A stretch of 47,933 bases of DNA from UBA6136 sp041178325 (GCA_041178325.1 JBEGVN010000091.1:1-47933); one strand, 5' to 3'; positions 16,224 to 24,521 are shown, counted from the stretch's first letter. The notes: generated by a model from the letters alone, not told the origin. Program-made: numbers and translations.

Positions 16224-17624
16224 ATGTCGACTCCCACACCTGAACCGCAAAAACCCGCACCCCTTCAAGGCCTTCGTCGCCTTGGAGGAATCACGGCTGC
16301 CCTGATCACCCTCATCGTGATTGGGCGCGAGACGATCCCTTTTGAAATTCGCGTCAGTCGCTCGCTTGAAAAGACCCAAGGGATTGACCCGGCCACCCCA
16401 ATCCGGGTGGAAGGTATAGGCCTTGGGACGCGATTAATTGAGGTTCGCCTCCTCGAGGAGAACGGCACCGTTGTCAGAGAAAGCCATGGGCCAGGGCCCT
16501 TCGTCAGCCAAGACCTTCGCTTTGGAAAGCACTATCACCTCTGGGTCAAGGCCGAGCGTCCATGGCTCCATCAAACGCAAGAACGGGAGTGGGCGTTTTC
16601 AACGCCGGTCCTTCCCCGAATTGAAAGCCCACTCAATCAGCAGCTTGATGCCGAAGGCCGGGTCCATCTCGAGTTTTCTGACCCTGTGGGCGAAATGCGA
16701 AGCGCAGGTGCAGTTCCCTTTACAGTGAGCCGGGACGCCGACGGTAAAGGTGCAACTCTCACCGCCAAACCCGGAAGCTACGAACAAGGTCACCACTACA
16801 CCGCCAACGTTCAGTGGCAGACGCCTGAAGGGGTAGCCCTGCCCGCATTCGAAATCGACATCGGAACGGCCCCGCCACTTCATGCCGAAATCGACATCAA
16901 GGGCATGAAAAATCTCGGGATAGCAATGCCGATTGAGATCACCTTCAGTGAACCTGTTCAGGATCGAGAAAAGGCCGCCTCCAGTGTGCGCGTCATCACG
17001 GCCTCCGGAGAAACTCTCCCAGGAAAGTGGCTCTGGTACGGAAAACAGCGCCTTCAATATCGACCCGACCCCTACTGGCCGGCGTTCCAGACCCTGGAGG
17101 TCCAGCTCCAGCCCGGCCCTGCCCGCAGCATCCAGGGAGGATTTCTGGCCCGACCGATCACCGCCACCTTCTCAACCGGCTCCGATCGCCGGATTGAAGT
17201 CTGGCTGGATCGCCAGCGCGTTGAGGTCTTTGAAAATGGGGAGCTCATCAAGACTCTGAAAGCCTCAACCGGAAAGTCAAAAACCCCAACGGTCACCGGC
17301 TCTTTTTACATCTACGCCCGCTTCCCGAAAAAGACCATGAAGAGCACAGGGCTTAAGCCAGGTGAAAAGGGCTACTACGAGGTCAAGGATGTCCCTTACG
17401 CGCAGTATTTCCACGAAGGCTATGCATTCCATGGGGCTTTCTGGCACAACGCCTTTGGCCAGCCGGCCAGCCATGGCTGCATTAACCTGGCAACACAGGA
17501 AAAAAATGCCCGTCAGGGCATTAATGAAGATGCGGGGTGGCTTTACCACTGGGCCTCGCTTGGGGTTCCGGTCACGGTGCACGAAACCAGCCCCCCGAAA
17601 AATCCGGCGCCTGTCAGCCCCTAG
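16224..17624 (+). CDS. membrane-anchored L,D-transpeptidase with Ig-like domains
   Basis: The 466-residue protein has one N-terminal membrane anchor (about 18-38), roughly 280 residues of beta-rich, Ig-like sequence (repeated IRVEG, LEFSDPV, ITFSEPV motifs, similar to Big-type folds) and a C-terminal YkuD catalytic domain. The active site is intact: HEGYAFHG (His403) and SHGCIN (His417, nucleophile Cys419). Such enzymes form 3-3 peptide cross-links in peptidoglycan or attach proteins to it, outside the inner membrane. Ig-like domains before YkuD with the HGAFWHNAFG spacing are best known from actinobacterial Ldt enzymes. Many proteobacterial Ldts have other accessory domains. Its stop overlaps that of the convergent gene der within CTAG. 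Confidence 0.87.
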   Translation: MSTPTPEPQKPAPLQGLRRLGGITAALITLIVIGRETIPFEIRVSRSLEKTQGIDPATPIRVEGIGLGTRLIEVRLLEENGTVVRESHGPGPFVSQDLRFGKHYHLWVKAERPWLHQTQEREWAFSTPVLPRIESPLNQQLDAEGRVHLEFSDPVGEMRSAGAVPFTVSRDADGKGATLTAKPGSYEQGHHYTANVQWQTPEGVALPAFEIDIGTAPPLHAEIDIKGMKNLGIAMPIEITFSEPVQDREKAASSVRVITASGETLPGKWLWYGKQRLQYRPDPYWPAFQTLEVQLQPGPARSIQGGFLARPITATFSTGSDRRIEVWLDRQRVEVFENGELIKTLKASTGKSKTPTVTGSFYIYARFPKKTMKSTGLKPGEKGYYEVKDVPYAQYFHEGYAFHGAFWHNAFGQPASHGCINLATQEKNARQGINEDAGWLYHWASLGVPVTVHETSPPKNPAPVSP

Positions 17625-19009
17625 GATTTCTTGATGTGCCGGATCATTCGCCGGCGCTTTTTCACCTGGCGTTCGGTCAGTGTGTTCCGCTTATCCTTGT
17701 AGGGATTTTCGCTGCCCTTGAATTCAACCCTGACCGGCGTGCCGGTAATGTCGAGCGCACTGCGGAACGTATTCACGAGATAGCGCTTGTAACTTCCCGG
17801 AATCTCATCCACCTGATTGCCATGAATAACGATGGTCGGGGGATTACTGCCGCCCTGGTGGGCATACTTGAGCTTGATCCGGCGCCCCCGAACGAGCGGC
17901 GGCTGATGGGCAGCGAGAGCGTCTTGAAGAATTCGGGTGAGATGCGAGGTCCCCATGCGGGTCATGCCGGCCGCATGCACGTCACCCACGGCGTCAAAAA
18001 GATGCCCAACGCCCGTCCCATGCAAGGCCGAGATAAAGAATTTCTCGGCAAAATCCAGGAAGGAAAGCTTGAGATCCAACCGCCGTTTGGTCTCATCTCG
18101 CTGGTCCTGGCTCATGCCATCCCATTTGTTGAGACCAATGATGAGTCCGCGCCCGATTTCAAGGACCATCCCCAAAAGGGTCGTGTCCTGATCGGTCACG
18201 CCTTCCCGGGCATCGATCAGGAAAATCACCACATGGGCCTTTTCGATCGATTGCATCGCCTTGATCACACTGAACTTTTCGATCGTCTCGGCAATCTTGC
18301 CGCGACGACGAATCCCTGCGGTATCGATCAGGGTATAGCGCCTTCCGTGCCGCTCGAAAGGGACCTCGACACTGTCCCGGGTGGTTCCCGGGGCGTCGAA
18401 GACCACGACGCGTTCTTCCCCGAGCAAACGATTCACCAGCGTTGATTTGCCGACATTCGGACGACCAACGATTGCGATCCGAATGCCGCCGTCCTCTTCC
18501 TCCGCGGCCTCTTCAAGCGGCGGAAGCCTTGACTCGACGACATCGAGTAGCTCACCGATGCCCTGGGCATGGGATGCGGAAATCGCCTGGGGGTCACCCA
18601 GACCCAAAGCATGGAATTCAGCCATCGCGATCGTCAGGGACGCCTGATCAATCTTGTTGGCGGCAATGATCAGGGGTTTTCCGGTCCGTCGAAGCTGAAC
18701 CGCAATCGCTTCATCACCGACCGTCAGGCCGTCACGGGCATCGACCAGAAAGAGGATGACATCAGCTTCCCGAAGGGCGATATCTACCTGCCGCATGGCT
18801 TGTTCATCGATCCCGGCCTCGGTTTCGACGATGCCTCCGGTATCGACGACAAAGTACTCGCGCTGACCGCGCCGGACCCGACCGTACTGACGGTCACGCG
18901 TCAGCCCCGGATAGTCTGCCACCAGGGCATCACGGGTGCGCGTGAGGTAATTGAAGAGGGTGGATTTGCCGACATTGGGCCGGCCGACCAAGGCAACAAC
19001 GGGTAACAT
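17621..19009 (-). CDS. der: ribosome-associated GTPase Der (EngA)
   Basis: Der is an essential GTPase with two tandem G domains that acts in 50S subunit maturation. From the ATG at 19009 the product is 462 residues. The first P-loop GRPNVGKS is at 9-16 and the second at 182-189, with DTGG and DTAG G3 motifs and NKID and NKWD G4 motifs. A C-terminal KH-like domain ends in the basic VKKRRRMIRHIKK. I prefer this ATG over the GTG two codons upstream because it lies two bases after the bamB stop with a GGAG nearby. It is the last gene of the hisS-yfgM-bamB-der group. Confidence 0.96.
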   Translation of the reverse strand: MLPVVALVGRPNVGKSTLFNYLTRTRDALVADYPGLTRDRQYGRVRRGQREYFVVDTGGIVETEAGIDEQAMRQVDIALREADVILFLVDARDGLTVGDEAIAVQLRRTGKPLIIAANKIDQASLTIAMAEFHALGLGDPQAISASHAQGIGELLDVVESRLPPLEEAAEEEDGGIRIAIVGRPNVGKSTLVNRLLGEERVVVFDAPGTTRDSVEVPFERHGRRYTLIDTAGIRRRGKIAETIEKFSVIKAMQSIEKAHVVIFLIDAREGVTDQDTTLLGMVLEIGRGLIIGLNKWDGMSQDQRDETKRRLDLKLSFLDFAEKFFISALHGTGVGHLFDAVGDVHAAGMTRMGTSHLTRILQDALAAHQPPLVRGRRIKLKYAHQGGSNPPTIVIHGNQVDEIPGSYKRYLVNTFRSALDITGTPVRVEFKGSENPYKDKRNTLTERQVKKRRRMIRHIKKS

Positions 19010-19011
19010 GA

Positions 19012-20199
19012 TCACTCCACCCTGACGGCGGCCAAAAGGCCATCGGAGGTCTGAACGTAGACCACGTCATCAATGACCAACGGCGTCGCAACGATCGGAT
19101 CATTGCTGGAGAGATCAAGACGGCCGACCAGGCTGCCGTTATCCGCCCGAAGCAGGTGGAGATAGCCTTCAAAGTCGCCGACAACGAGGTAATCCTTGAC
19201 CCGTGCCGGAACCGTGAGGCGCCTTTGATGCAGGATATCCTGCTTCCATTGATCCGCCCCGTTGCTAATATCCATGCTCCAGATGTCGCTGTTCGTATCG
19301 GTAATAAAAAGGGATTTTCGACTCAACGCGGTTGCGTGACTGGAATAGGCTGTTTTTTGATGCCAGAGGATGGTGCCGTTGCTGATATCGACAGCGCTCA
19401 ACCCCCCCTGGAATCCCGTGGCATAGGCAACTTCGCCCTGAACCATCGGCTCAGCGTCCAACTCCACCATGCGTTCGACTTCCGAGCGCCCTCGAGGAAC
19501 TACCGCGGTGGCCTCCCAGACCAGATGACCGTCCTGTACATTCAGTGCAGTCAACTTGCCGGCCCCAAAGCCATCAAGGACCAAGTCCCCATGAACGGTT
19601 GGCGATCCCTGACTTCGAATGGAAAGGGGAGGCAAAGTCCTCTCATGAGACCACTTGATGCCGCCATGCCCAAGATCAAATCCCGCCAGCCGGCCATCAC
19701 TGGTTCGTGCGATCACGGTGTTGTGACTGACCCTCGGGAGAGACATCATTTCGCTGGTTAGCGCTGTTTTCCAGATCAACGCACCATCCGCGAGGCTGAT
19801 GGCAACCAGCTCAGCATTACTGGTGCCAAACAAAAGCTTGTCGCCCGCCACCACAGGCCCTGAGGCAATCTCAAGACCGGTATCCTTGGACCATTGGGAA
19901 TCACCACTGGCCCGATCCAGCGCCACAATCGCGCCCTTGTGATCGGCCGCATATACCGTCGTCGCTGTGACCGCCGGCATGAGGTTCAAAATCCGTCCAA
20001 GACTTCCTTTGCCAACATGCGTCGTCCAGAGAACCTCCATGTTGACGGTCGGCTCCAACGGCTGGAGCTCCTTGGGAGGCTCTGCGTTATCGCTGCCGCG
20101 AATGGTATCGGTGATTGCTCCGGCCAGGTCCTTGAAGGCGTTCAGCTGGGCGCAGCCGCCCAGCAGTAAAAGCGCCAGCAAGGGGGCAAGAAATCGCAT
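19012..20199 (-). CDS. bamB: outer membrane assembly lipoprotein BamB
   Basis: BamB is the beta-propeller lipoprotein of the BAM complex that helps BamA handle substrates. The 395-residue product has a lipoprotein signal with lipobox LLGGC (Cys16) and repeated PQQ-type beta-propeller blades. Each blade has a pattern such as GAIVALDRASGDSQW, AELVAISLADGALIWK, GKLTALNVQDGHLVWE and GGLSAVDISNGTILW. Length matches E. coli BamB (392). The start overlaps the yfgM stop as TGATG. Confidence 0.95.
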   Translation of the reverse strand: MRFLAPLLALLLLGGCAQLNAFKDLAGAITDTIRGSDNAEPPKELQPLEPTVNMEVLWTTHVGKGSLGRILNLMPAVTATTVYAADHKGAIVALDRASGDSQWSKDTGLEIASGPVVAGDKLLFGTSNAELVAISLADGALIWKTALTSEMMSLPRVSHNTVIARTSDGRLAGFDLGHGGIKWSHERTLPPLSIRSQGSPTVHGDLVLDGFGAGKLTALNVQDGHLVWEATAVVPRGRSEVERMVELDAEPMVQGEVAYATGFQGGLSAVDISNGTILWHQKTAYSSHATALSRKSLFITDTNSDIWSMDISNGADQWKQDILHQRRLTVPARVKDYLVVGDFEGYLHLLRADNGSLVGRLDLSSNDPIVATPLVIDDVVYVQTSDGLLAAVRVE

Positions 20200-20828
20200 C
20201 AGCCGGCAGCAGGCAGATCGTGAATTTTAAGATCGAGAAGCGGTGAGCGATTTCCAAGCTCCTTGGCCTTCTGATAGGCCGCGCGGGCTTCCTCGGGACG
20301 CTTGGCCGCGATCAAAAGATCACCCCGCACTTCCTCGAGGAGGGCAGAAAACTTACCGGCCGTGGTCTCGGTTCCCTTCAGTAGGGTAAGTCCTGCGTCA
20401 GCTTCACCGCGGGCCAGAAGAATGCGGGCAAGACGAAGTCGTGCCAGTTCCTTCAAGGTCTCGTCATGGCCTTGCTTGACCTCTTCTTCAAGACGGAGCT
20501 TAGCCGCTTCAAGGTCACCGGCTTCCACCTTGAGCTTGGCGAGCGTGATCCGCGAAAATTCAGCATAGGTCGTCGAGGGATAGCTTTCGATCAACTGCTG
20601 CCCCAGCTTGATGGCTTCTTCGGGCTGCTTGGCCGTTATGGCGCGGCCCATTAGATGGTAAGTCAGCGAGGCTTCTTCGCGCTGCGCCTGCTGGTGCGCT
20701 TGCCAATACTTCCAGCCCGTGATGATGAGCAAGCCCATGACCACACCGACAAAAAGGGAAGACTTACTTTCCTTCCACCAGCGTTGCAGGGCCTCAAGGC
20801 GCTCTTCCTCGGTCAGGTACGTTTCCAT
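20199..20828 (-). CDS. yfgM: YfgM-family TPR membrane protein
   Basis: YfgM is a single-span inner-membrane protein with periplasmic TPR repeats that contacts the SecYEG translocon and periplasmic chaperones in E. coli. The 209-residue product begins METYLTEEERLEALQRWWKE, the family signature, followed by one membrane span (about 24-40) and TPR-like helices (about 55-205). It fits the family length and the conserved order hisS-yfgM-bamB. Both ends overlap neighbouring genes by a few bases. Confidence 0.9.
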   Translation of the reverse strand: METYLTEEERLEALQRWWKESKSSLFVGVVMGLLIITGWKYWQAHQQAQREEASLTYHLMGRAITAKQPEEAIKLGQQLIESYPSTTYAEFSRITLAKLKVEAGDLEAAKLRLEEEVKQGHDETLKELARLRLARILLARGEADAGLTLLKGTETTAGKFSALLEEVRGDLLIAAKRPEEARAAYQKAKELGNRSPLLDLKIHDLPAAG

Positions 20829-22114
20829 CAGGACCTCGTCGTTATCTCTAGAGTCTCAATCAGGGAGGCGACATCCGCCTCCGCCACTTTTTGCTGTTCG
20901 GCATCACGCCTTAAGAATTTTACGCCGACCAGACCGTCCCGTGCTTCATCGTCTCCGATGACCAGGCCGATTTCGGCTCCACTGCGATCAGCGCGCTTGA
21001 ACTGGCTTTTAAATCCGCCGCCCCCAAGGTGGGTCTGAAGGCGCAAGCCCGGGAACCGGTCGCGCAGGCTTTCGGCCAGCCGAACCCCCATCTTTTCGGC
21101 AGCCTCGCCAGCCACAATCAGGTAAACATCAGCGGTCGTCATTTCCGAAACCGGGGCGGTTTCGTTCACTAGCTCAATGAGCCGCTCCATGCCGAGCGCA
21201 AAGCCAATGGCTGAAGAGCCTTTGCCCCCCAATTGTTCAACAAGTCCATCATAACGCCCACCGGCGCAGACGGTACCCTGAGCGCCCAGCGACTCGGTAA
21301 TCCATTCAAACACGGTGTTCGAGTAGTAGTCGAGCCCGCGAACCAACCGCGGATTCACCACATAGGGCACACCCTGCAGCTCAAGATCGGCCAGGAGGCG
21401 ATCAAAATGGGCCTTTGAGGCCTCACCCAGGGCATCAGTCAAGACCGGCGCACCGGCGATCACGGCCTTAAGATCCGGGTTCTTGCTATCGAGTATCCGA
21501 AGCGGATTGGTTTCAAGGCGGCGAAGGCTATCCTCATCCAGCTGATCCAGGTGCTGCCTGAAATAAGTCACCAGACTTTTACGATATTCCAAACGCTCAC
21601 TGGCGGTCCCGAGCGAATTGATCTCAAGGCGCAACTGATCTTCGATACCCAGCGCTCGCCAGAGTCTCCGGCAAAGGAGAATGAGCTCGAGATCGATGTC
21701 CGGCCCATCCAGCCCATAGGTTTCAACCCCGAACTGATAGAACTGCCGGTAGCGCCCTTTCTGCGGCCGCTCATGACGGAACATCGGCCCAAGGTACCAA
21801 AGCTTCTGTATCTGGTTATGCAGCAGGCCATGCTCGAGACAGGCACGAAGGCAACCCGCCGTCCCTTCCGGACGGAGGGTCAGAGAGTCGCCGTTCCGGT
21901 CATCAAAGGTGTACATCTCCTTTTCGACGATATCGGTTACTTCGCCGATGGAACGCTTAAAGAGTTCGGTCTTTTCGACGATCGGAAGCCGAATTTCCTG
22001 ATAGCCATAGGCCGCCATGACTCGACGCAGCTCCGCTTCGACGCGATGCCAGTGGGGGCTCTGTTCGGGCAGCACATCGTGCATGCCGCGGATGGCCTGA
22101 ATCTTTTCACTCAT
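20828..22114 (-). CDS. hisS: histidine-tRNA ligase
   Basis: HisRS charges tRNA-His with histidine using ATP in the cytoplasm. The 428-residue class II synthetase has IQAIRGMHDVLP at the N-terminus, motif 2 (MFRHERPQKGRYRQFYQFG, about 111-129), the histidine-specific LVRGLDYY (257-264), motif 3 (SAIGFALGMERL) and a C-terminal anticodon-binding domain. It lies 24 bp after rlmN. In E. coli rodZ and ispG intervene between rlmN and hisS; neither is present here. Confidence 0.97.
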   Translation of the reverse strand: MSEKIQAIRGMHDVLPEQSPHWHRVEAELRRVMAAYGYQEIRLPIVEKTELFKRSIGEVTDIVEKEMYTFDDRNGDSLTLRPEGTAGCLRACLEHGLLHNQIQKLWYLGPMFRHERPQKGRYRQFYQFGVETYGLDGPDIDLELILLCRRLWRALGIEDQLRLEINSLGTASERLEYRKSLVTYFRQHLDQLDEDSLRRLETNPLRILDSKNPDLKAVIAGAPVLTDALGEASKAHFDRLLADLELQGVPYVVNPRLVRGLDYYSNTVFEWITESLGAQGTVCAGGRYDGLVEQLGGKGSSAIGFALGMERLIELVNETAPVSEMTTADVYLIVAGEAAEKMGVRLAESLRDRFPGLRLQTHLGGGGFKSQFKRADRSGAEIGLVIGDDEARDGLVGVKFLRRDAEQQKVAEADVASLIETLEITTRS

Positions 22115-22138
22115 GAAGGGATTTCCTTGGGGATATGC

Positions 22139-23236
22139 CTAACCGGCAGCCTGAAGCCGAATGGTTCGCTTGGTTCTGTCCTTGACCTTGCCCACCAGCT
22201 GTCCGCAGGCCGCATCAATGTCATCCCCTCGGGTCTTTCGCGTTGTGGTTACAAGGCCACCCGCCTGGAGAATGTCACTAAAGCGGCGGATCGTATCCGG
22301 GCTGGAGCAGCGATAGGACGATCCAGGGAAGGGGTTAAAAGGAATCAGGTTGACCTTAGAGGGCAGCTGACTTAGGACCCTCAGAAGCTGGCGGGCATGG
22401 AGCGGAGAATCATTGATGCCATCAAGCATGACGTACTCAATGGTGACCTTTCGGCGCGGGTCTCCGCAAAGATAGGTCTTGCAGGCTGCGATCAATTCTT
22501 TGATCGGATATTTCTGATTGATGGGGACCAACTCATTTCGAAGCTCATCGGTCGGCGCATGCAAAGAAACAGCCAGACTGACGTCACAGACTTCGGCGAG
22601 CCGCTCAAGCGCGGGAACCACACCAGAGGTGCTCAAGGTGACACGCCGCTTAGAGAGACCATAGGCATGGTCACCCAGCATCAGGGTGATGGCCGAAACC
22701 ACATTATTGAAATTGAGGAGCGGTTCACCCATCCCCATGAGGACCACATTGGTGATGGCTCCAATCCCAAGCTCGCGCTGGGCCACCCAGAGCTGGCCAA
22801 TGATTTCGGCGGCCTCAAGATTCCGGTTGAAGCCCTGGCGCGCGGTCGAGCAGAACGAACACTCGAGTGCACAACCGACCTGCGAGGAGATACAAAGCGT
22901 TCCCCGGGATTCCTCGGGAATATAGACCGTCTCGATGCGATTGGTCGCATCGGTACTCAGGACCCACTTGATCGTTCCGTCCGAAGAGACCTGCTCATGG
23001 ACGATTTCCGGCGGCTGAATGACGCAGGCAGACTCCAGCTTGGCCCTGAAAGCCTTGCTGAGATCCGTCATGGCTCCAAAATCATCAACGCCACGCTGGT
23101 GGATCCACTGGATCAGCTGCGTGGCGCGGAATGGCTTCTCGTTCTGCTCGACACAGAAGGCCTTCATGGCCTTCGGGTCGAGCCCGAGCAGGTTGATCTT
23201 GGCGTCGGGACTAGCGGGTCCGGGCGCAGAGTTCAT
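22139..23236 (-). CDS. rlmN: dual-specificity rRNA/tRNA adenine-C2 methyltransferase RlmN
   Basis: RlmN is a radical SAM enzyme that methylates C2 of A2503 in 23S rRNA and A37 of certain tRNAs. The 365-residue product has the Fe-S cluster motif GCALECSFC (Cys122, Cys126, Cys129), followed by TARQGFNRNL, MGMGEPLLNF and the late GDDIDAACGQL. The last of these carries the conserved Cys that forms the covalent RNA intermediate. The ATG at 23236 gives the natural N-terminus (MNSAPGPASPDAKINLLGLD). It overlaps the end of ndk by 26 bases, so longer N-terminal readings inside ndk are not credible. Confidence 0.95.
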   Translation of the reverse strand: MNSAPGPASPDAKINLLGLDPKAMKAFCVEQNEKPFRATQLIQWIHQRGVDDFGAMTDLSKAFRAKLESACVIQPPEIVHEQVSSDGTIKWVLSTDATNRIETVYIPEESRGTLCISSQVGCALECSFCSTARQGFNRNLEAAEIIGQLWVAQRELGIGAITNVVLMGMGEPLLNFNNVVSAITLMLGDHAYGLSKRRVTLSTSGVVPALERLAEVCDVSLAVSLHAPTDELRNELVPINQKYPIKELIAACKTYLCGDPRRKVTIEYVMLDGINDSPLHARQLLRVLSQLPSKVNLIPFNPFPGSSYRCSSPDTIRRFSDILQAGGLVTTTRKTRGDDIDAACGQLVGKVKDRTKRTIRLQAAG

Positions 23237-23642
23237 TAGGCTGGAAGAAGTAGGCAATTTCCTGAGCGGCCGTTTCCGGACCGTCAGAGCCGTGAACGGC
23301 ATTCTCGTCAATGCTGACGGCAAAGTCCGCACGGATCGTGCCCGGCGCCGCATCCTTCGGGTTGGTCGCACCCATGACATCGCGGTTCTTGGCGATGGCA
23401 TTTTCGCCTTCAAGCACCTGAACCATGACCGGACCTGAAATCATGAAGCTGACCAGGTCGTTGAAGAAGGGACGCTCCTTGTGGACGGCATAGAAGCCTT
23501 CGGCCTTTTCGCGGCTGAGATGGACCATCTTGGCCGCAACAATGCGAAGACCGGCCTTTTCAAAACGGCTGTAGATTTCGCCGATGACATTCTTGGCAAC
23601 GGCATCCGGCTTGATGATGGAAATGGTACGTTCGATCGCCAT
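23211..23642 (-). CDS. ndk: nucleoside diphosphate kinase
   Basis: Ndk moves the gamma-phosphate between nucleoside triphosphates and diphosphates through a phosphohistidine. The 143-residue product has ERTISIIKPDAVAKN at the start and the active-site motif NAVHGSDG with His117, the usual position in bacterial Ndk. A good ribosome binding site (CGAGG) precedes the ATG at 23642; an upstream alternative six codons earlier is not needed. It leads the ndk-rlmN-hisS-yfgM-bamB-der run. Its leader has two hairpins and a promoter (separate entries). Confidence 0.97.
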   Translation of the reverse strand: MAIERTISIIKPDAVAKNVIGEIYSRFEKAGLRIVAAKMVHLSREKAEGFYAVHKERPFFNDLVSFMISGPVMVQVLEGENAIAKNRDVMGATNPKDAAPGTIRADFAVSIDENAVHGSDGPETAAQEIAYFFQPNELCARTR

Positions 23643-23663
23643 GGTAAACCTCGGGTACACGGT

Positions 23664-23682
23664 CCGACCCTATCCGGGTCGG
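23664..23682 (-). promoter_or_regulatory. RBS-proximal hairpin in the ndk leader
   Basis: CCGACCC and GGGTCGG pair perfectly over 7 bp around a five-base loop. The hairpin sits between the upstream terminator-like hairpin and the ndk ribosome binding site, whose CGAGG begins 12 bases downstream. It could influence translation or RNA stability. Confidence 0.45.
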
Positions 23683-23684
23683 CC

Positions 23685-23708
23685 AAAAGAAAACCCGCCT
23701 AGAGCGGG
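23685..23708 (-). terminator. terminator-like hairpin within the ndk leader
   Basis: On the minus strand CCCGC-TCTAG-GCGGG is followed by TTTTCTTTT. It lies downstream of the predicted ndk promoter and before ndk, so it may act as an attenuator rather than end an upstream operon. The stem is short (5 bp), so efficiency is uncertain. Confidence 0.5.
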
Positions 23709-23722
23709 ACTTAAACCCCAGA

Positions 23723-23751
23723 ATCATACCCGAAAACTCACCTTAAGTTAA
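23723..23751 (-). promoter_or_regulatory. putative sigma70 promoter of ndk
   Basis: On the minus strand TTAACT (23746-23751) and TATGAT (23723-23728) are separated by 17 bases. The predicted transcript would start just before the terminator-like hairpin. The -10 match is strong and the -35 moderate. Confidence 0.55.
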
Positions 23752-23848
23752 GCGAGAAGCCCGGTCAGCCCAGCCAACGACCCACGCCTCTGCAGGGCAA
23801 TTCAGGCCCTGATTCAAAGGGAAGCCTTAAGGGACACGAAAGTCCTGA

Positions 23849-23870
23849 TAAACTAAATCCACTAAACTAA
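23849..23870 (+). repeat. direct repeat upstream of the phd/vapC module
   Basis: TAAACTAA occurs at 23849-23856 and again at 23863-23870, giving a 14-bp period. It lies 22 bp upstream of the antitoxin start and is AT-rich compared with the surroundings. Phd-type antitoxins bind repeats at their own promoter, so this is a plausible operator. TGATAAACT at the first copy could be an extended -10 element. Confidence 0.4.
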
Positions 23871-23892
23871 GTCAATTACGAAGAAACACACG

Positions 23893-24138
23893 ATGCATAC
23901 CTACAACATCCACGAAGCCAAAACGCATCTCTCCAAACTGGTCGATTTGGCAGCAAAAGGGGAGTCGTTTGTCATCGCCAAAGCGGGCAAGCCCATGGTC
24001 AAAGTCATCTCGCTGACCACCCCTGAACCCCATGAAGTCAAAAGATTCGGTTTTATGGCCGAGCAAATTCAAATTCCAGGCGACTTTGATCGAATGGGAG
24101 AAGAGGAAATTCTTACTTTGTTTGAGGGTGAGCGGTGA
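23893..24138 (+). CDS. type II antitoxin, Phd/YefM family
   Basis: The 81-residue protein has the Phd/YefM N-terminal DNA-binding fold: MHTYNIHEAKTHLSKLVDLA, then GESFVIAKAGKPMVKVI. A short acidic C-terminal part (MGEEEILTLFEGE) is the likely toxin-neutralising tail. Such antitoxins bind both their own promoter and the partner toxin. The stop codon overlaps the GTG start of the PIN toxin as GTGA, the normal layout for a co-translated antitoxin-toxin pair. The pair lies between ndk and iscA but on the opposite strand, which suggests insertion. Confidence 0.87.
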   Translation: MHTYNIHEAKTHLSKLVDLAAKGESFVIAKAGKPMVKVISLTTPEPHEVKRFGFMAEQIQIPGDFDRMGEEEILTLFEGER

Positions 24139-24521
24139 GAGTCCTGCTGGACACCCACCTCCTGCTGTGGGCAGCGAAAGGCCCAGAGGCCTTACCTCCG
24201 AAAGCACTTGAAATCATGAGTAACCCCGAGAACGGACTCTCGTTCAGCTTCGCCAGCCTCTGGGAGATCAGCATTAAAAGCGGCCTCGGTCGAAATGACT
24301 TCAGGGTCGATGCACGACTGCTTCGCCGGGGTCTCCTGGATAATGGCTATGTCGAGATCCCGATCCTCAGCGAGCACGTGGTCGCCATCAACGACCTACC
24401 CCCCATCCACAAGGATCCATTCGATCGCTTACTGGTCTCTCAGGCCACCTGTGAGGGAATCATCCTACTTACCGCAGACCCGCAGGTTGCCGAATATCCC
24501 GGCCCCATCCAACGGGTTTGA
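24135..24521 (+). CDS. type II toxin, VapC-like PIN-domain RNase
   Basis: The 128-residue protein is a PIN-domain ribonuclease of the VapC type. The four acidic metal-site positions are visible: Asp6 in LLDTHLLLW, Glu44 in SLWEISIK, Asp94 or Asp97 in KDPFDRLLVSQA and Asp115 in LLTADPQVAEY. All look intact, so the toxin is probably active. VapC toxins cleave tRNAs or rRNA when freed from the antitoxin. The GTG start overlaps the antitoxin stop. This branch, with DTHLLLW and a Phd/YefM rather than AbrB antitoxin, is widespread in proteobacteria and cyanobacteria. Confidence 0.9.
   Translation: MRVLLDTHLLLWAAKGPEALPPKALEIMSNPENGLSFSFASLWEISIKSGLGRNDFRVDARLLRRGLLDNGYVEIPILSEHVVAINDLPPIHKDPFDRLLVSQATCEGIILLTADPQVAEYPGPIQRV

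Noticed and set aside
17537..18445. A 302-codon plus-strand frame over the der gene
   Set aside because: It is antisense to the conserved G domain of Der and has no independent start signal.
22397..23239. A 280-codon plus-strand frame over rlmN
   Set aside because: It is antisense to the radical SAM core; composition is that of a reversed coding frame.
23237..23413. N-terminal extension of rlmN upstream of position 23236
   Set aside because: The extra 59 residues are Arg/Ser-rich and come from reading ndk in another frame; the family homology starts at MNSAPG.
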